Below, piece after piece: positions 1 to 11,800 of a stretch of DNA of 64,000 bases. How positions within the stretch are numbered: the first letter of the stretch is position 1; each line of letters opens with the position of its first letter. The position numbers and the translations under genes are program-made. A model generated the notes under the pieces. It saw only the letters and a list, made by a program, of their open reading frames with translations. It was not told the origin of the DNA and made no database searches. Origin of the DNA: Salvia splendens (lineage: Eukaryota; Streptophyta; Magnoliopsida; Lamiales; Lamiaceae); assembly GCF_004379255.2 (NCBI RefSeq), contig NC_056041.1, forward strand, positions 20,119,559 through 20,183,558. The letters run 5' to 3'.

Positions 1-166
1 TGAATTTTTTTCTTTTTAATGTATTTACATATTTAAATATATGTTATTACCAACATTGCACTTGACATTTATATTTTGTATTAGTATTATGTGATTGAAC
101 TTAATCATGGCTGATTTTTTTAAAATTTTTGTTCCATAATTAATTACTATTGTAAAACAAATGCAG

Positions 167-663
167 TTTTCAACACGAACAACAACCACACAGTAATCCA
201 GACCTACAACTTCACCACATACAAGCTCTGCGACTACGACAACGTCCTCGACAACGACACCATCGAGTGGTCCGCGGCGGACCCTTCCGCCACGGCGCCG
301 CAGCCGGTCTCCGTCGCAGTCCCGCTCACGAAAGTCGGGATGACGTATTTCTTCTCTAGCGACTACGACGGGGAGCAATGCCTCAACGGCCAGCGCTTCC
401 AAATCAACGTGACATACGGGCAGGGCCTGCCCCCGAGCCTACGCCCCGACGACACCTCCCCGGGACCAGTGGGCCCGCAGTCCGGGGACGATGACTCGGT
501 GCCGGACACCTTGGTTCCCTCCAATTTCGATAATCCTAAGGATATTAGCGATGATCAAGATGAGGCCTCTAGTTCTATTCCATTGTTGGATTTTTGCAAC
601 TTGTTTGGGGTTCAGTTACATGGATTGCTTATTGTGTTTGGCTTTTTTGTGTTGTGTTGTTGA
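167..663 (+). CDS. Phytocyanin / early nodulin-like protein, last exon (5' part outside window)
   Basis: Phytocyanins are secreted, often GPI-anchored cupredoxin-fold proteins of the plant cell surface. The exon follows a 3' splice site (ATGCAG at 161-166) and reads FNTNNHTV...YKLCDYDN...YFFSSDYDGEQCLNGQRF, the second half of a plastocyanin-like domain. A Pro/Ser/Asp-rich linker follows, then a hydrophobic C-terminus (GLLIVFGFFVLCC) typical of a GPI-attachment signal. The usual type I copper ligands Cys and His in the YFxC...HC segment are replaced (Ser in YFFSS, Gln in EQC), so it probably does not bind copper, as in early nodulin-like members. The family normally has one intron, so the signal peptide and first half lie left of the window. 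Stop codon is TGA at 661-663. Family assignment is firm; the subfamily is inferred. Confidence 0.85.
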
Positions 664-934
664 TTTTTTTGTTTTATTTGTTATTGGTTTGTATAATTAC
701 TTCTACTTTTCAGAGGGGGTGTTGTGTTGTATAATTAAGGTGTGTATTTTAGAGGTGATCATATAGTAGTTGATATATTTGTTTTTATTTATTACACGCT
801 GAAATAAAATGAGATGCATTTGCAGTATGTTGGAAAGACCTAACAAAATTCAAACTGTTTTTCAATTTCAAGTTTTCAACTATCATTCTTGAATTCGTAG
901 GAACTTAGATAACCGTACCATACTCAATTGCAGC
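664..934 (+). other. 3' flank of the phytocyanin gene
   Basis: T-rich sequence after the stop codon, with a candidate poly(A) signal near 804 (AATAAA). No coding potential is seen. The open reading frame at 491-766 overlaps the phytocyanin exon in another frame and is a shadow. Confidence 0.5.
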
Positions 935-1182
935 AAAAAAAAGCGATTCCATCGCCTTGGCGGCCCCCACACTCTGGCTCGACATCATGTGAGGGGGTTC
1001 AATCAGGGTACGCAGTAGCCCGTTAAGGGGGAGGCCCTAACCCACTGACTGCCAGAAGCCCATCTCCCAAGGCCTCACACTTGTGCCTGAGAGATGGAAG
1101 CAACTACACGACAGCAGTGGGATTCGAATCCAGGCTCATTGCAGCAAGATATGCCCCTCCGTTGCCAACTGCTCAAGAGTAT
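935..1182 (-). mobile_element. SINE-like retroposon
   Basis: Read on the minus strand, a segment begins near 1182 with an A-box-like motif (GAGCAGTTGGCAACGGAG, 1174-1157). It then carries a B-box-like motif (GGATTCGAATCC, 1131-1120) about 26 bases further on. It ends in an eight-T tract (942-935). Base composition is GC-rich, unlike the AT-rich flanks. This is the layout of a tRNA-derived SINE with an internal RNA polymerase III promoter and a short T tail. No convincing target-site duplication is visible, and the family is not identified. Confidence 0.5.
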
Positions 1183-1240
1183 GCTTGACGATCCCCAACT
1201 CCAAGTAATCAGTTTTGCTTAGGTCGACCTTGACTTGGAG

Positions 1241-1499
1241 TGTGATGTTTTCCTCACGTTTGAATATTTAAAATGATATTTTGAATTTATATTGTAAATT
1301 TATCTAAAATAATTAAATAAAATAATTTCCATCTCATTTTTATGTGAAAATAATTAAAAATAATTTCTAACTCCTTGTGTATAAATAAACAAGATCTAAA
1401 GTATTACTTTTATTAAAATTGAATATTCCCAGTACAGTGAATTATCATAAATGTAACTATTAGCTTGTTCCTCTTATTTTAATATTACATGGTATCAGA
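1241..1499 (+). mobile_element. Small LTR remnant with tRNA-Met primer-binding site
   Basis: A 249-bp AT-rich segment starts TGTGAT and ends ATTACA at 1489. It contains a TATA-like TATAAATA near 1380 and is followed directly by TGGTATCAGA (1490-1499). That decamer is the standard initiator-tRNA-Met primer-binding site of Copia and TRIM elements. Purine-rich sequence follows, but no second LTR or coding region is visible before the next element. It is best read as a 5' LTR plus primer-binding site of a truncated Copia/TRIM element. Confidence 0.55.
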
Positions 1500-1840
1500 A
1501 GAAGAAATAATGAAGTAGAAAAAAGAAGAAACGAAAGAGAGTTTGAAGAAGAAGAAAGAAAAACAAGGATGTCTTATTTAATTAAGAAAGACAAAGAGAG
1601 ATGATTTGATAATAATAAAGACATAAATTTTATTTATTTATATTAGATTAATTTATAATATATTATTTAAAATATTATTTCAAGTATCCAAATATTAGAA
1701 AAATATCATTTTATTAGTAATTAAATAGAAAGTCTAAAAATGTCTTTCATGTGCCGAGGGATAGTACTAATTTTTTTTTCCAAAACTAGCCATGACTATT
1801 AGATTTGAAACTTTCCAATCATTTATTGTTGAATTAATAA
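1500..1840. other. AT-rich spacer
   Basis: Starts with a purine-rich run of GAA repeats (1500-1570) and continues as AT-rich sequence. The first part may be internal sequence of the neighbouring LTR remnant. No gene is seen. Confidence 0.4.
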
Positions 1841-1849
1841 TTAATAATT

Positions 1850-2706
1850 GAGGGAACATCATTTTAGGTCTACGAACTTTGCCAAAGTATCATTTTAGGT
1901 CCGTGAACTTTGAAAATATCATTTTAGGTCCGTGGACTTTGAGTTAGTATCATTTGAGGTACTTTTTACTATTTCTAAGTTTTTTTGGACGAAAATACCC
2001 CCAATACCTTAAAGTGTATATATTTTTAATAAATTTATAATATACTCATATTTTTTAATAAATATCTTTACAATATATTTTTGACAAATTTTCTAAATAT
2101 AATTTGACCTTAAATATTATCACTTAATTTTGTGACATGCAAGTAAACTTGTTTCTTCAATTTTTTATATTATTTTTTAAAAATTGAATAAAGAACTTTT
2201 CTTTAATAATAAAAAAATAAATAAAGATCTTTTTATAAATATCTTTACAATATATTTTTGACAAATTTTCTAAACATAATTTGACCTTCAATATTATCAT
2301 TTAATTTTGTGACATGCAAGAAAAGATCTCTATTCAATTTTTTATTATTAAAGAAAAGTTCTTTATTCAATTTTTAAAAAAATTAATATAAAAAATTGAA
2401 GAAGCAATGTTACTTGCATGTCACAAAATTAAGTGATAATATTTAAGGTCAAATTATATTTAGAAAATTTGTCAAAAATATATTGTAAAGATATTTATAA
2501 AAAAATATGAGTATATGATAAATTTATTAAAAATATATACACATTAAGGTATTGGGGGTATTTTCGTCCAAAAAAACTTGGAAATAGTAAAAAGTACCTC
2601 AAATGATACTAACTCAAAGTTCACGGACCTAAAATGATATTTTCAAAGTTCGCGGACCTAAAATGATACTTTGGCAAAGTTCGTAGACCTAAAATAATGT
2701 TCCCTC
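1850..2706. mobile_element. Mutator-type foldback MITE with 9-bp target-site duplication
   Basis: The element starts GAGGGAACATCATTTTAGG and ends with the near-exact reverse complement (CCTAAAATAATGTTCCCTC). It is flanked by the perfect 9-bp direct repeat TTAATAATT (1841-1849 and 2707-2715), the size made by Mutator-like transposases. The inverted arms extend almost to the centre, so nearly the whole 857 bp is one imperfect palindrome. Each arm carries three tandem copies of a subterminal motif like ATCATTTTAGGTCCGTGAAC. There is no coding capacity. The right end lies only 148 bp from the ECM29 start codon, so it sits in that promoter or 5' leader. Confidence 0.88.
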
Positions 2707-2766
2707 TTAATAATTTACCAAAAACAATAAAATTAGGGGATGTGGTAATCTAAAGCTCTCGACTCC

Positions 2767-2796
2767 GATTTTGATTTTGATTTTGATTTTGATTTT
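2767..2796 (+). repeat. (GATTTT)5 hexamer repeat in the ECM29 5' leader
   Basis: Five perfect tandem copies of GATTTT lie 58 to 87 bases before the ECM29 ATG. On the other strand it reads as a Lys-Ser repeat, which is a shadow and not a gene. Confidence 0.9.
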
Positions 2797-2853
2797 CGAA
2801 TTAGTCTTGACTTGAGAAGCGAGGCAACTTTTATTCCAAACTGTTCATTCAAT

Positions 2854-5800
2854 ATGGCTGGCCTCTCCACCTCCGGCGCCGGCGCCGGTGCCTGGTCCTC
2901 GGCACTCTCAGGAAAGTCCGATGACGAGAAGGAGGACCTCCTCGACAGAATGCTCACGCGTTTGGCGCTTTGCGACGATTCTAAGCTCCAAGACTTGCTC
3001 ACCAAGATTCTCCCCCTCTCCATTGCCGCCCTTTCCTCAGCTTCCGCTCCTCTCCGCAATAAAGTATTCTCTCTTCTCTTCTCCTGTAAACGCTTTACCT
3101 ATCACTCAATTCCTCTCTTGCTGATTGTGCCCTATCAGGAATTGTTCATTACGAGTTTCTTCCAATATGGATTAATTTATGTTTGAGCTTTTATAGTTAT
3201 GCTTGTATAATGGAAAAATTAATGTAATCCGCCTACTTGTCTGGACTTCTATAATTGAAATGTTCATCTGAGTAGGGCTTTAGCGATCATGTTGATTTCT
3301 GGATAGCTGAATTTCGATTGGAAGTTTAGTTGATCGATGTTTCGTGTTTCATCGGTTTTCTGCTGCATGACTCCGGCAGCAGAAATGTTGTCGAAAATCG
3401 TCTGTGGTGGCTTGGGTTTCCTAGTCATAGTTTCCCTGAATTTCTCATGACTTTTTCTGTATTAATCATGCTCTGGAACAGCAAACTTCTTATACTTTCT
3501 CTTGAGAGTTGAGAGGGGATACACGCACATCTGGGGCACCTTATCATCTGTGATTAGTGGTTGATGTTTCCTTGAGAAATGGAGTTGGGATCAATATTAA
3601 TCATTGGTTGGTTGGATGCGATTTCCTCAACTGTGTGTGCATTCTAGTTTGATAGTTTCAAACTTTTACTTCTGTGAATGTCAGCTTCTATATGTGACTT
3701 TTCCCCATATTATTATTAGGTTATGGAAATCCTCAGTCACGTGAACAAGAGAGTGAAGCACCAGGAAACAATTGGCCTACCTCTATCTGATTTATGGAAA
3801 TTGTACATGGAATCTAGTTCTGCTCCTATGGTTAGAAACTTTTGCATTGTCTATATAGAGATGGCAATTGACCGTGTGCAGAAGGAGGTAGGTCTTTGTT
3901 ATTGAGTATTTGACCTTCTTAAGTGAAGATGTTAAACATTTATTTGGCCTAACCATGAAACTGCAGGAAAAGCAACTACTAGCTCCGGTATTTTTAACCA
4001 ACATCTCTAAGCTGCCTTCCCAACACCAGGATATATTACTTAAGATCATAGCAAAGGTATATTTGCTGCCTTTTGTTATTTTCTTATTTTGAAATATATG
4101 TTCTTTTATTGTACCTTTGTGCAAGTATGATTCTTGAAGATCATAGCAAAGGTATATTTGCTGCCTTTGGTGACTGACAATCTTTAATTTAGGTTATTGG
4201 CGAATGCCATACATCTCAAGTCAGTGAAGCGATTCTGGGACAATATAAGGCATTAGTAGGTTCTAAGGACCTCGAGATATTTCTTGAGTTTTGTCTTCAT
4301 ACAATTTTGTATCAGCCATCTTCTCAGAGGTTAGATTATAATACAATATCTTTTCCCTGAATGCATGTTCTCACTTTTCACAATGTGATTGGTCTATACA
4401 TATAACCAAAAAAGTAATGGTGATGGCTTCCTTTGCAGCGGAGGACGCCCAGCTGGGCTTTCAACTATTCAATTTCGACGTGTTACTGGAAATGATCCCC
4501 TTGATTATGATAAGCTACGTAATAGAAAGGTGGGAAGTGTAAAACATCAAATGCTTACTAATTATCCATATATCCAATAAAAAAAGTGTTGTCTATTACA
4601 TGTATTTTGACCAACACAGTGTTGTTAGGGTCGCGGGGCGCACCGGGTCGATGAGGTGAAAATTTAGGTCGCGGGTCGACGAGTCGACGGGGTCGAGAGA
4701 CCCACAAATCTAGGCTAATTTTTTTGCCTTTTAATATTAAATAAAATAAATATATTGCTCTAATGTTTATAATATATCAAATAATATAAATGTAGACGCA
4801 ATTCATGTGAATAGAGATAAAGTGGAAAATAGAAATGATCAAAATATCAAAACAGTTAATAAGTCATAACACAATAAATAATTGAAACCATTGTCTGAAA
4901 ATATCAAAACAAAGGAATATATGAAGGGTGGCAGCAAAAGATCTTTGAATTGTTTATTTGTTTAGGAGTGAAGAGGCCGAATTCTAAAGTGTAGAAAGTA
5001 GATTTGAAAAGTTTGATGTGGTGCATGCATATGTATAGAGAATCGTGATTGAGAGAGTCAGAAAACATGTGAGAGATTTGAGAAAATCAGAGATAGCATG
5101 TGTTTAGGGCGACCCACTCGACCCAGGCGACCCAACGGCAACCCTGTATCTCGATCAACCCACCCATGTTGGGGCGGTGATGGTCTCGACCCAGGCGACC
5201 CGGGCGACCCGAGTGACCCGAACGACATTTTGACAACACTGGACCAACACTTTGAATGTCAGATGTGATATTCTTGCTTTTGCCTTAATTAAATACCACA
5301 AGCAATTGACTATTTGTATTCTATAGACAGGAATGCTTAATACAATTGAAGCTTTGGAACTTCAATCTGAACTAGTTTATCCTATCTATATAGCTGCTTG
5401 CACGGACAGGTACAATTAGTTGAATATTTATAATAAAAAATGCAGACCAGTTTTTTAAATCTTTTAGAACTTATATAATATGGTGCATGTGTTTTGGGGT
5501 TCGCTTTCCCACAGTCATGAACCTGTTATTAAGAAGGGGGAGGAGCTCTTGAAGAAGAATGCATCTGTTGTGAATTTAGACGACCAAAGTCTGATCAACA
5601 AATTATTTCTATTATTTAATGGTGAGTATTGACAAGTTTATTTGTATTTATGTTTCCTTGTATATTTCTCTATTTTTGTATACGACTTTGTAATGTAAGT
5701 ATATCCTTTTATTTTAGGTTTAGATCGTATTGTGCTGTATACATACGATTCTCTGATGCTACATATTTTATTCTCATCTACAGTGTGCCTCATGTGTTTT

Positions 5801-8800
5801 TCAACTTCTAGATCCACTTCACAAACAATATATTTTTTGAATTGGATAAAATAGTTGAAGAATAAATCTGATTTACTTTTGGAAATATTTTAATTCTTGA
5901 AGTAGAATTTACGTGAGCTCTTTGTTTTTTCGAAGTCACCTGTGTTGATTTAGTTCTTTAAGTCCTCATGTGTTTTTCAACTTCTAGATCCACTTCACGA
6001 ACAATATATTTTTTGAATTGGATAAAATAGTTGAAGAATAAATCTGATTTACTTTCGGAAATATTTTAATTCTTGAAGTAGAATTTAAGTGAGCTCTTTG
6101 TTTTTTCAAAGTCACCTGTGTTGATTTAGTTCTTTAAGTCTTGAGGTTGCACTTTATTTGGACCTCCATTTGTAAATGCCAAGCTGCTTTATTCTAAACC
6201 CAGTTTTTGTTTCATGAAATGTAGGAACCACTGGCTCTGAGAACATTGCTCCAGATTCCAAAGTAAATCCTGGAAATCTAGCCCTGAGAGTGAGACTGAT
6301 GTCTGTTTTTTGCCGATCAATTACTGCAGCAAACAGCTTCCCCTCAACTTTGCAATGCATTTTCGGGTGCATATTTGGTAAGCTGGAAACTGTGTAATAT
6401 GGTATACTAATATTAATTGTGAAGGCATCATGAAGTAATGTCTGGTTATCATATATGTGGTGTACTGCCCGGTAGTTTTATGGAGTACCATATTTTGTTG
6501 ATGGATGTTCTCAAATAAAACCTATTCGGTTTCATGAAAGTTCTACTCAATGCTTTGCTCATTCACTTCTCTGGTATATTGACATGGAATTTAATTTCTG
6601 GGCAGGTGAAAAGTATGTTTCTTACTTTTATTATCCAACCTCTTGTTCTAAATTATCTTAAACATCTCTAGAATCTTAATGCTTCATAGTGAGATCGGAG
6701 AATGCATAAAATCCTATGGCTCTTAACACTAAGCTGATTGAAGAAATAGAGTTCTATATTGATAATATGGGTTGGGCTTATTAGAATTGATTCATTAAAT
6801 CCTTCACTTATGGATGTGATTGTCTGAAACTAAATGAGTCCATTCTCTCCCACATAAGTAGACATTGTCGACACTGTTAAAATTCTTTCTGTGTGTTGCT
6901 CACATTTTTAGTATTCCAAGGTTCTGACTGACTGAAGTTAGAGCCTTAGGCTTGTTTGGGCGTACCCTAATGCACGTTTGAATACATTTTGTCATTTTGA
7001 GTAATTGAACATTTTCCTTTAGGATATTGAGTGCAAGGTGCGTTTGAGAGCCATTGTTCCCGCCTTCCCAGGAAGCTTATAGTGTTTACTTGAGTTCAGA
7101 AGCATAATGAATTTATCGACCTGCTTATTTCTGTTTTGCTAAGAGATTGGTGTTTGGCCCCTTTCTGAGTTTTTTGTTCAGCCTTTGGCAGGTTCCGGAG
7201 TGGATATTATGTTCCCTTGTTGTAACTTTCATTTCTAGTCTACCAATTACTTGGGTTCTTATCACAAAAAAGGGTTTAAAAAACTTTCATGCAAATAAAT
7301 ATACTCTGACACTCATCGCAAGTCAGCTTTGTCAGCAGTTTAGTTTCTTTTACTGAATCACTGGAAATGTTGATTCTATATTTTTACATTACTCAGGGGT
7401 TGATGCCACCTCCAGGTTGAAGCAGTTGGGTATGGAGTTTACAGTGTGGGTCTTCAAACATGTAAGTAGTGAACAATAATATTTCTGATTGGGATTCATC
7501 TAGTATACATGTTCATCCTTTATATCTTCAAGCAGGATGTATACATGGAATTGTTATTTAGGCATAGTAATAGTTAGTAACATGCTATCAATCAATCATA
7601 CTCCCTACGTCCCGTAAAATACTGTTCATTTTGTCATTTTAGTTTGTCCCCCATAATATTGTTCATTCCATTTGTGGTAACTACCCCACCACTACCCTTT
7701 ACATTTCTCACTTATCAATTTACCAAGCATGACCCACACACTTACCTAGTATTACCAGTGAAATACAATACCCTTATAATAAATGTGGGCCCTTCATCTA
7801 CAGACCTACCTAATATTTGTTAGAACCCTTGCTGAAAAGAATGAGCAATGTTTTATGGGACAAAGGTAGTATTATTTTGTAATAGTGGTGCCTCTTGTGA
7901 AATTATCATAGGATAATAGGAGATATCTTGTTCTGTCATTCTTCCTACTCATCCTGTAAAGTTTGGATGCATTTCAGCTATGATTTGTGATTGTTATTTT
8001 AAGTACTTTTCCATTTTCTGACCCTAAAAATCCTTATGTAAATCAAAATGTTCAATAGGCTCCCTTGTAATATGTTTGGGATATCTATTGTTGTTCAACT
8101 CTCTATCATTTTCAGCATCATAACACTTGTTATGGTGTATATTAGTTAATTTTACTGAGAGGAAGTGTGCAAGTGGAATGGGGTTGATTGATTACTGTTT
8201 GACAATCAAACTATAGTCTGATCCAATGGTTATGCATTACTTTTATATATTGTTTTGAGAAAGTGCTTAATTTTCTCAATGCCTTTGAAAATCTTATATG
8301 CATTCCCCCCTATAACTTTTTCAGTATGTATCTTTGCAAGCCATGTCAATTAATGGATCAGTTGTTGGATCTTGTCTTCTTGTATGCTGAATTTTCTATG
8401 CAGCTTGCCTTTTGGCTTATGTGCATATAAATCCATGCTCATACTGCTGGATCCATAATTGTAACCTCTTCCACCATCCTTGCAGGCTAGAATGGAGCAA
8501 TTGAAGCTTATGGGTCCTATAATATTAACTGGAATTTTAAAAACTCTTGATAACGTCTCGTCTCTGGAATCTGGTCAGTTCCTCTGATGATGTTGAAAAA
8601 TTATGGTGTCTTTAGTTAGGCTTCTGAATTACACTGTTGTCGCCATAATTTTGTCATCTCATGTCAGATGCTGTTGCTAGAGAGACTAGAAGTTTTTGTT
8701 TCCAAGCAATTGGATTGCTTTCACAACGCATGCCCCAACTCTTCAGGTATATTTTTTTTCCTGTTATTATGTGGGTGGGTGGGACTTGGTAAGGTAACCG

Positions 8801-11800
8801 TCCATCTGGTACAGCCTTGTGATGTAGATTCAATAAGTTTAGCGCTTCTTTATTGTTATCACTGGTAGGGAGAAAATTGATGTGGCAGTTCGACTGTTTG
8901 ATGCTCTGAAGCTTGAGGGACAGTATCTCCGCTTGATTGTTCAGGAAGCAACAGCTTCCCTTTCTGTTGCATATAAGGTATAAAAACACTTTGTTGTCTT
9001 AATATTTTAACCTGCATTTCTCATCTTGCATAATGATGGTGACTTTTTTGGTTTCAGGATGCTCCCCCAAAGGTGTTAAAGGATGTGGAGTCGCTGCTGT
9101 TGCAAAATTCTCAAGTGGTAAATCCATTGCTATGCTTCTTGACAAGGCCTATTCATCTATTGTCCTCTTATTTAGGTGGTTTTGCATAATTGGTTAAGCT
9201 CACTTATCTTCATCTTTTCACAAGGAACAAAGTGAAGTGCGGTTTTGCGCTGTAAGATGGGCGACATCCTTATTTGATTTAAAGCATTGTCCAAGCAGGT
9301 TTATTTGTATGCTTGGAGCAGCAGACTCAAAATTGGACATAAGGTAACTTGCTTTACTCAGAGTTGGTTTCAGGCAATCTATGTTTAAACTGCAGACCAA
9401 GATTTTACTTTTTTAGTTAATTATTTCTAGTCAAATTAGTGATCCTTGTACTTGTAACAATATTATTGGAATGTTTGAATTATCTTCTTAGGGTTTTGAA
9501 TGATTATATCTCATGATTGAATATGTATTATGTTTGGTTCATGAGATTGAATCTCATAACTTAATCCTAGATGGATAACCATATGATAATGTAGTCATAG
9601 CCACCCCCTTCCAACTAAAATAATCTCACAACTTAATCCTAGATGGATAATCATATGATAATGAGTCACACCAACCGAATGGCACCTTAGAAGATTTTTC
9701 TTTAAAATGCCAGTCTTCTACTAAAACTCTAAACTAGCTCAATTTTCTGGTTCTTCTTAATTTATAAGGCATCATAAAAAAGTTCATGTTTATTTATCAC
9801 CCCCCAGTCTTTTCCTCGAACACTGAACACCTAAAAACCAGTGAATATCTATGAAAGTTTAGCTTTCTGAAATTGCATAATATTTGGCACATGATACAGA
9901 AATTTAGTTGTATAGGAATTGGTGATATCTCAACTAGGAATAAGGCATTAGGTATTTGTTGCTCGATTACTCACGTTGAAATGGATTCTTTGTGGTAAGA
10001 AAATACGGTCTTGATGAGATAAATGGGAGCATGGTTGGCTACAAGAACCACTTTAGAGCCCATCAAAGTTCATCTAAAATATATACACTGATTATCTCAA
10101 ATTAATTGAGGTCATAGGAGCGAGTCACTGGGACTTTTGGGAAGATAAGTTATGCACATAAGTTCAGCTAATATATCCTTACATCTATCTCCTAATTGGT
10201 GCATTTAAGAGGTGCTGAAAGGATCAATTCACATTTTTATAATTTTTTCCTTTTCATCTTTTGGGTAGAGTGTAGAAGGAACTAATGTGTTGGGCCCTAC
10301 CTAGTTCAGGAAGAAGTCTATATTCATTGGTGTTTGGGCGGTTTAAGCAGAAAAAGGGCTGATTATTAGATATCTGATAAGCATATAAGATAGGGAACCT
10401 AACTTTACACAAAACCATGGTCGTAGGTAAATGTTTGACTTCCTATTATATGCCATTCCACACTTATCATGTGGAACTGATGTGGGATTCGTATCAGAAT
10501 CCTTGTCCATACATTTTGTGTTACGAAACACCATGGAGTTATTTAATTGTTATTTTATCTAATTAAGTTATGCTTAAGCTCACAGGTTGCTTTTACAGCC
10601 AGTCTTGTATTGGACTGTCATAGGTCAGTAGAGTTAGTTAGTATTTAAATATGATGAAAGTTGTTATTTAGGGTTAGGAAGAGTTAATCAGAGCTACCGG
10701 CAATCTGCTGAGCAGGAATTTCTTCCTTAGGCTCAATATGTTCTCAATTCTCATTCAGTTCAAATATTTTTCTGGTGTTAATTACTTTTCTCTTAGTAAA
10801 GATTACCCTTGGCTCTATCATTTTGTTGGTCCGTTTTGATTTTAGAGAAATAGGAGAGTTGTCCATGAGGCTGAAGAATCACTTGATGATGTATGGGAGA
10901 GTTGAAGTTCAAGTGTTCAACATAGCATTCTCCTATCTTTGGTCAGTAGGTGGATTTTTTGTTCCTATTAGTACGGTAATAATTCGGTGCGCCAGATATC
11001 AGTTGAACAATAACCGGACCGAAATTAACCGGTTATGAACTAACGAAAAACCAAAAATTGCAATTTCGGTTGGTCTCGGTTATAAGTTTCGAAAGCGATC
11101 AGTTATTGGTGATTAGTTAAACCGAATTAACCGATAAATAACCAAAATAATAAAATTCCCAAAAATAAATTGAATACTAGCAGTGTTATTAAATACCATG
11201 GCATTTTTCTGTGGCAGATATCTAATCTTAGCTCATCAGGCCGAGAAATACACGGTTATATTACTTTATCACTAGAATTTTATAGAAGTAGCCCATCTCT
11301 TATTTTCTATCCAAAATCGTTGTCGGATGCTCATTGGGAAGGTATTGAAATTCTTGTACTTACTGAAAGTTTTGTGGAAATAGAATTATCCCAAGCAACC
11401 TGTGAGCTTAAGCGTATATATGGGGAACTGGACTAGTGAATGTATATATTCCAATAGATTTTTCATCAATGTATATATCTAGTTAATTTTTCAGTTTTTT
11501 TTACCAAAATCAATCGATATATAACTGTACCAATGAAGTGTTTGGTTGACGAAAGGAAAAAGAATGATTATAAAATCTAGTTTGTTTGGTGTACAATCAC
11601 AAAGGGGACTTATTCTCTTCTATTGTTTGATTCAAGTTGCTGGCAGATTTAATGGCTCAAGAAATTCCAAAGAATCAATTTTTTTGTAATAACATAATCG
11701 AATTCTTACCAGAAAATAAAATGAACAAATATTTAATTACTACTACTAATTTCTGCATGAGAACAAAGAAACAACTTGGTTTATCAAAGAAGAAATAACT

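Noticed and set aside
1120..1131. tRNA gene
   Set aside because: Only A- and B-box-like motifs are present; no cloverleaf with acceptor stem can be drawn, so a SINE fits better.
7601..7869. CRISPR or other repeat array
   Set aside because: Repeats here are inverted terminal repeats of single MITEs; no spaced direct-repeat array exists anywhere in the window.
10775..11436. Two plus-strand frames in ECM29 intron 14 as possible transposase pieces
   Set aside because: No recognisable transposase motif; composition like surrounding non-coding sequence.
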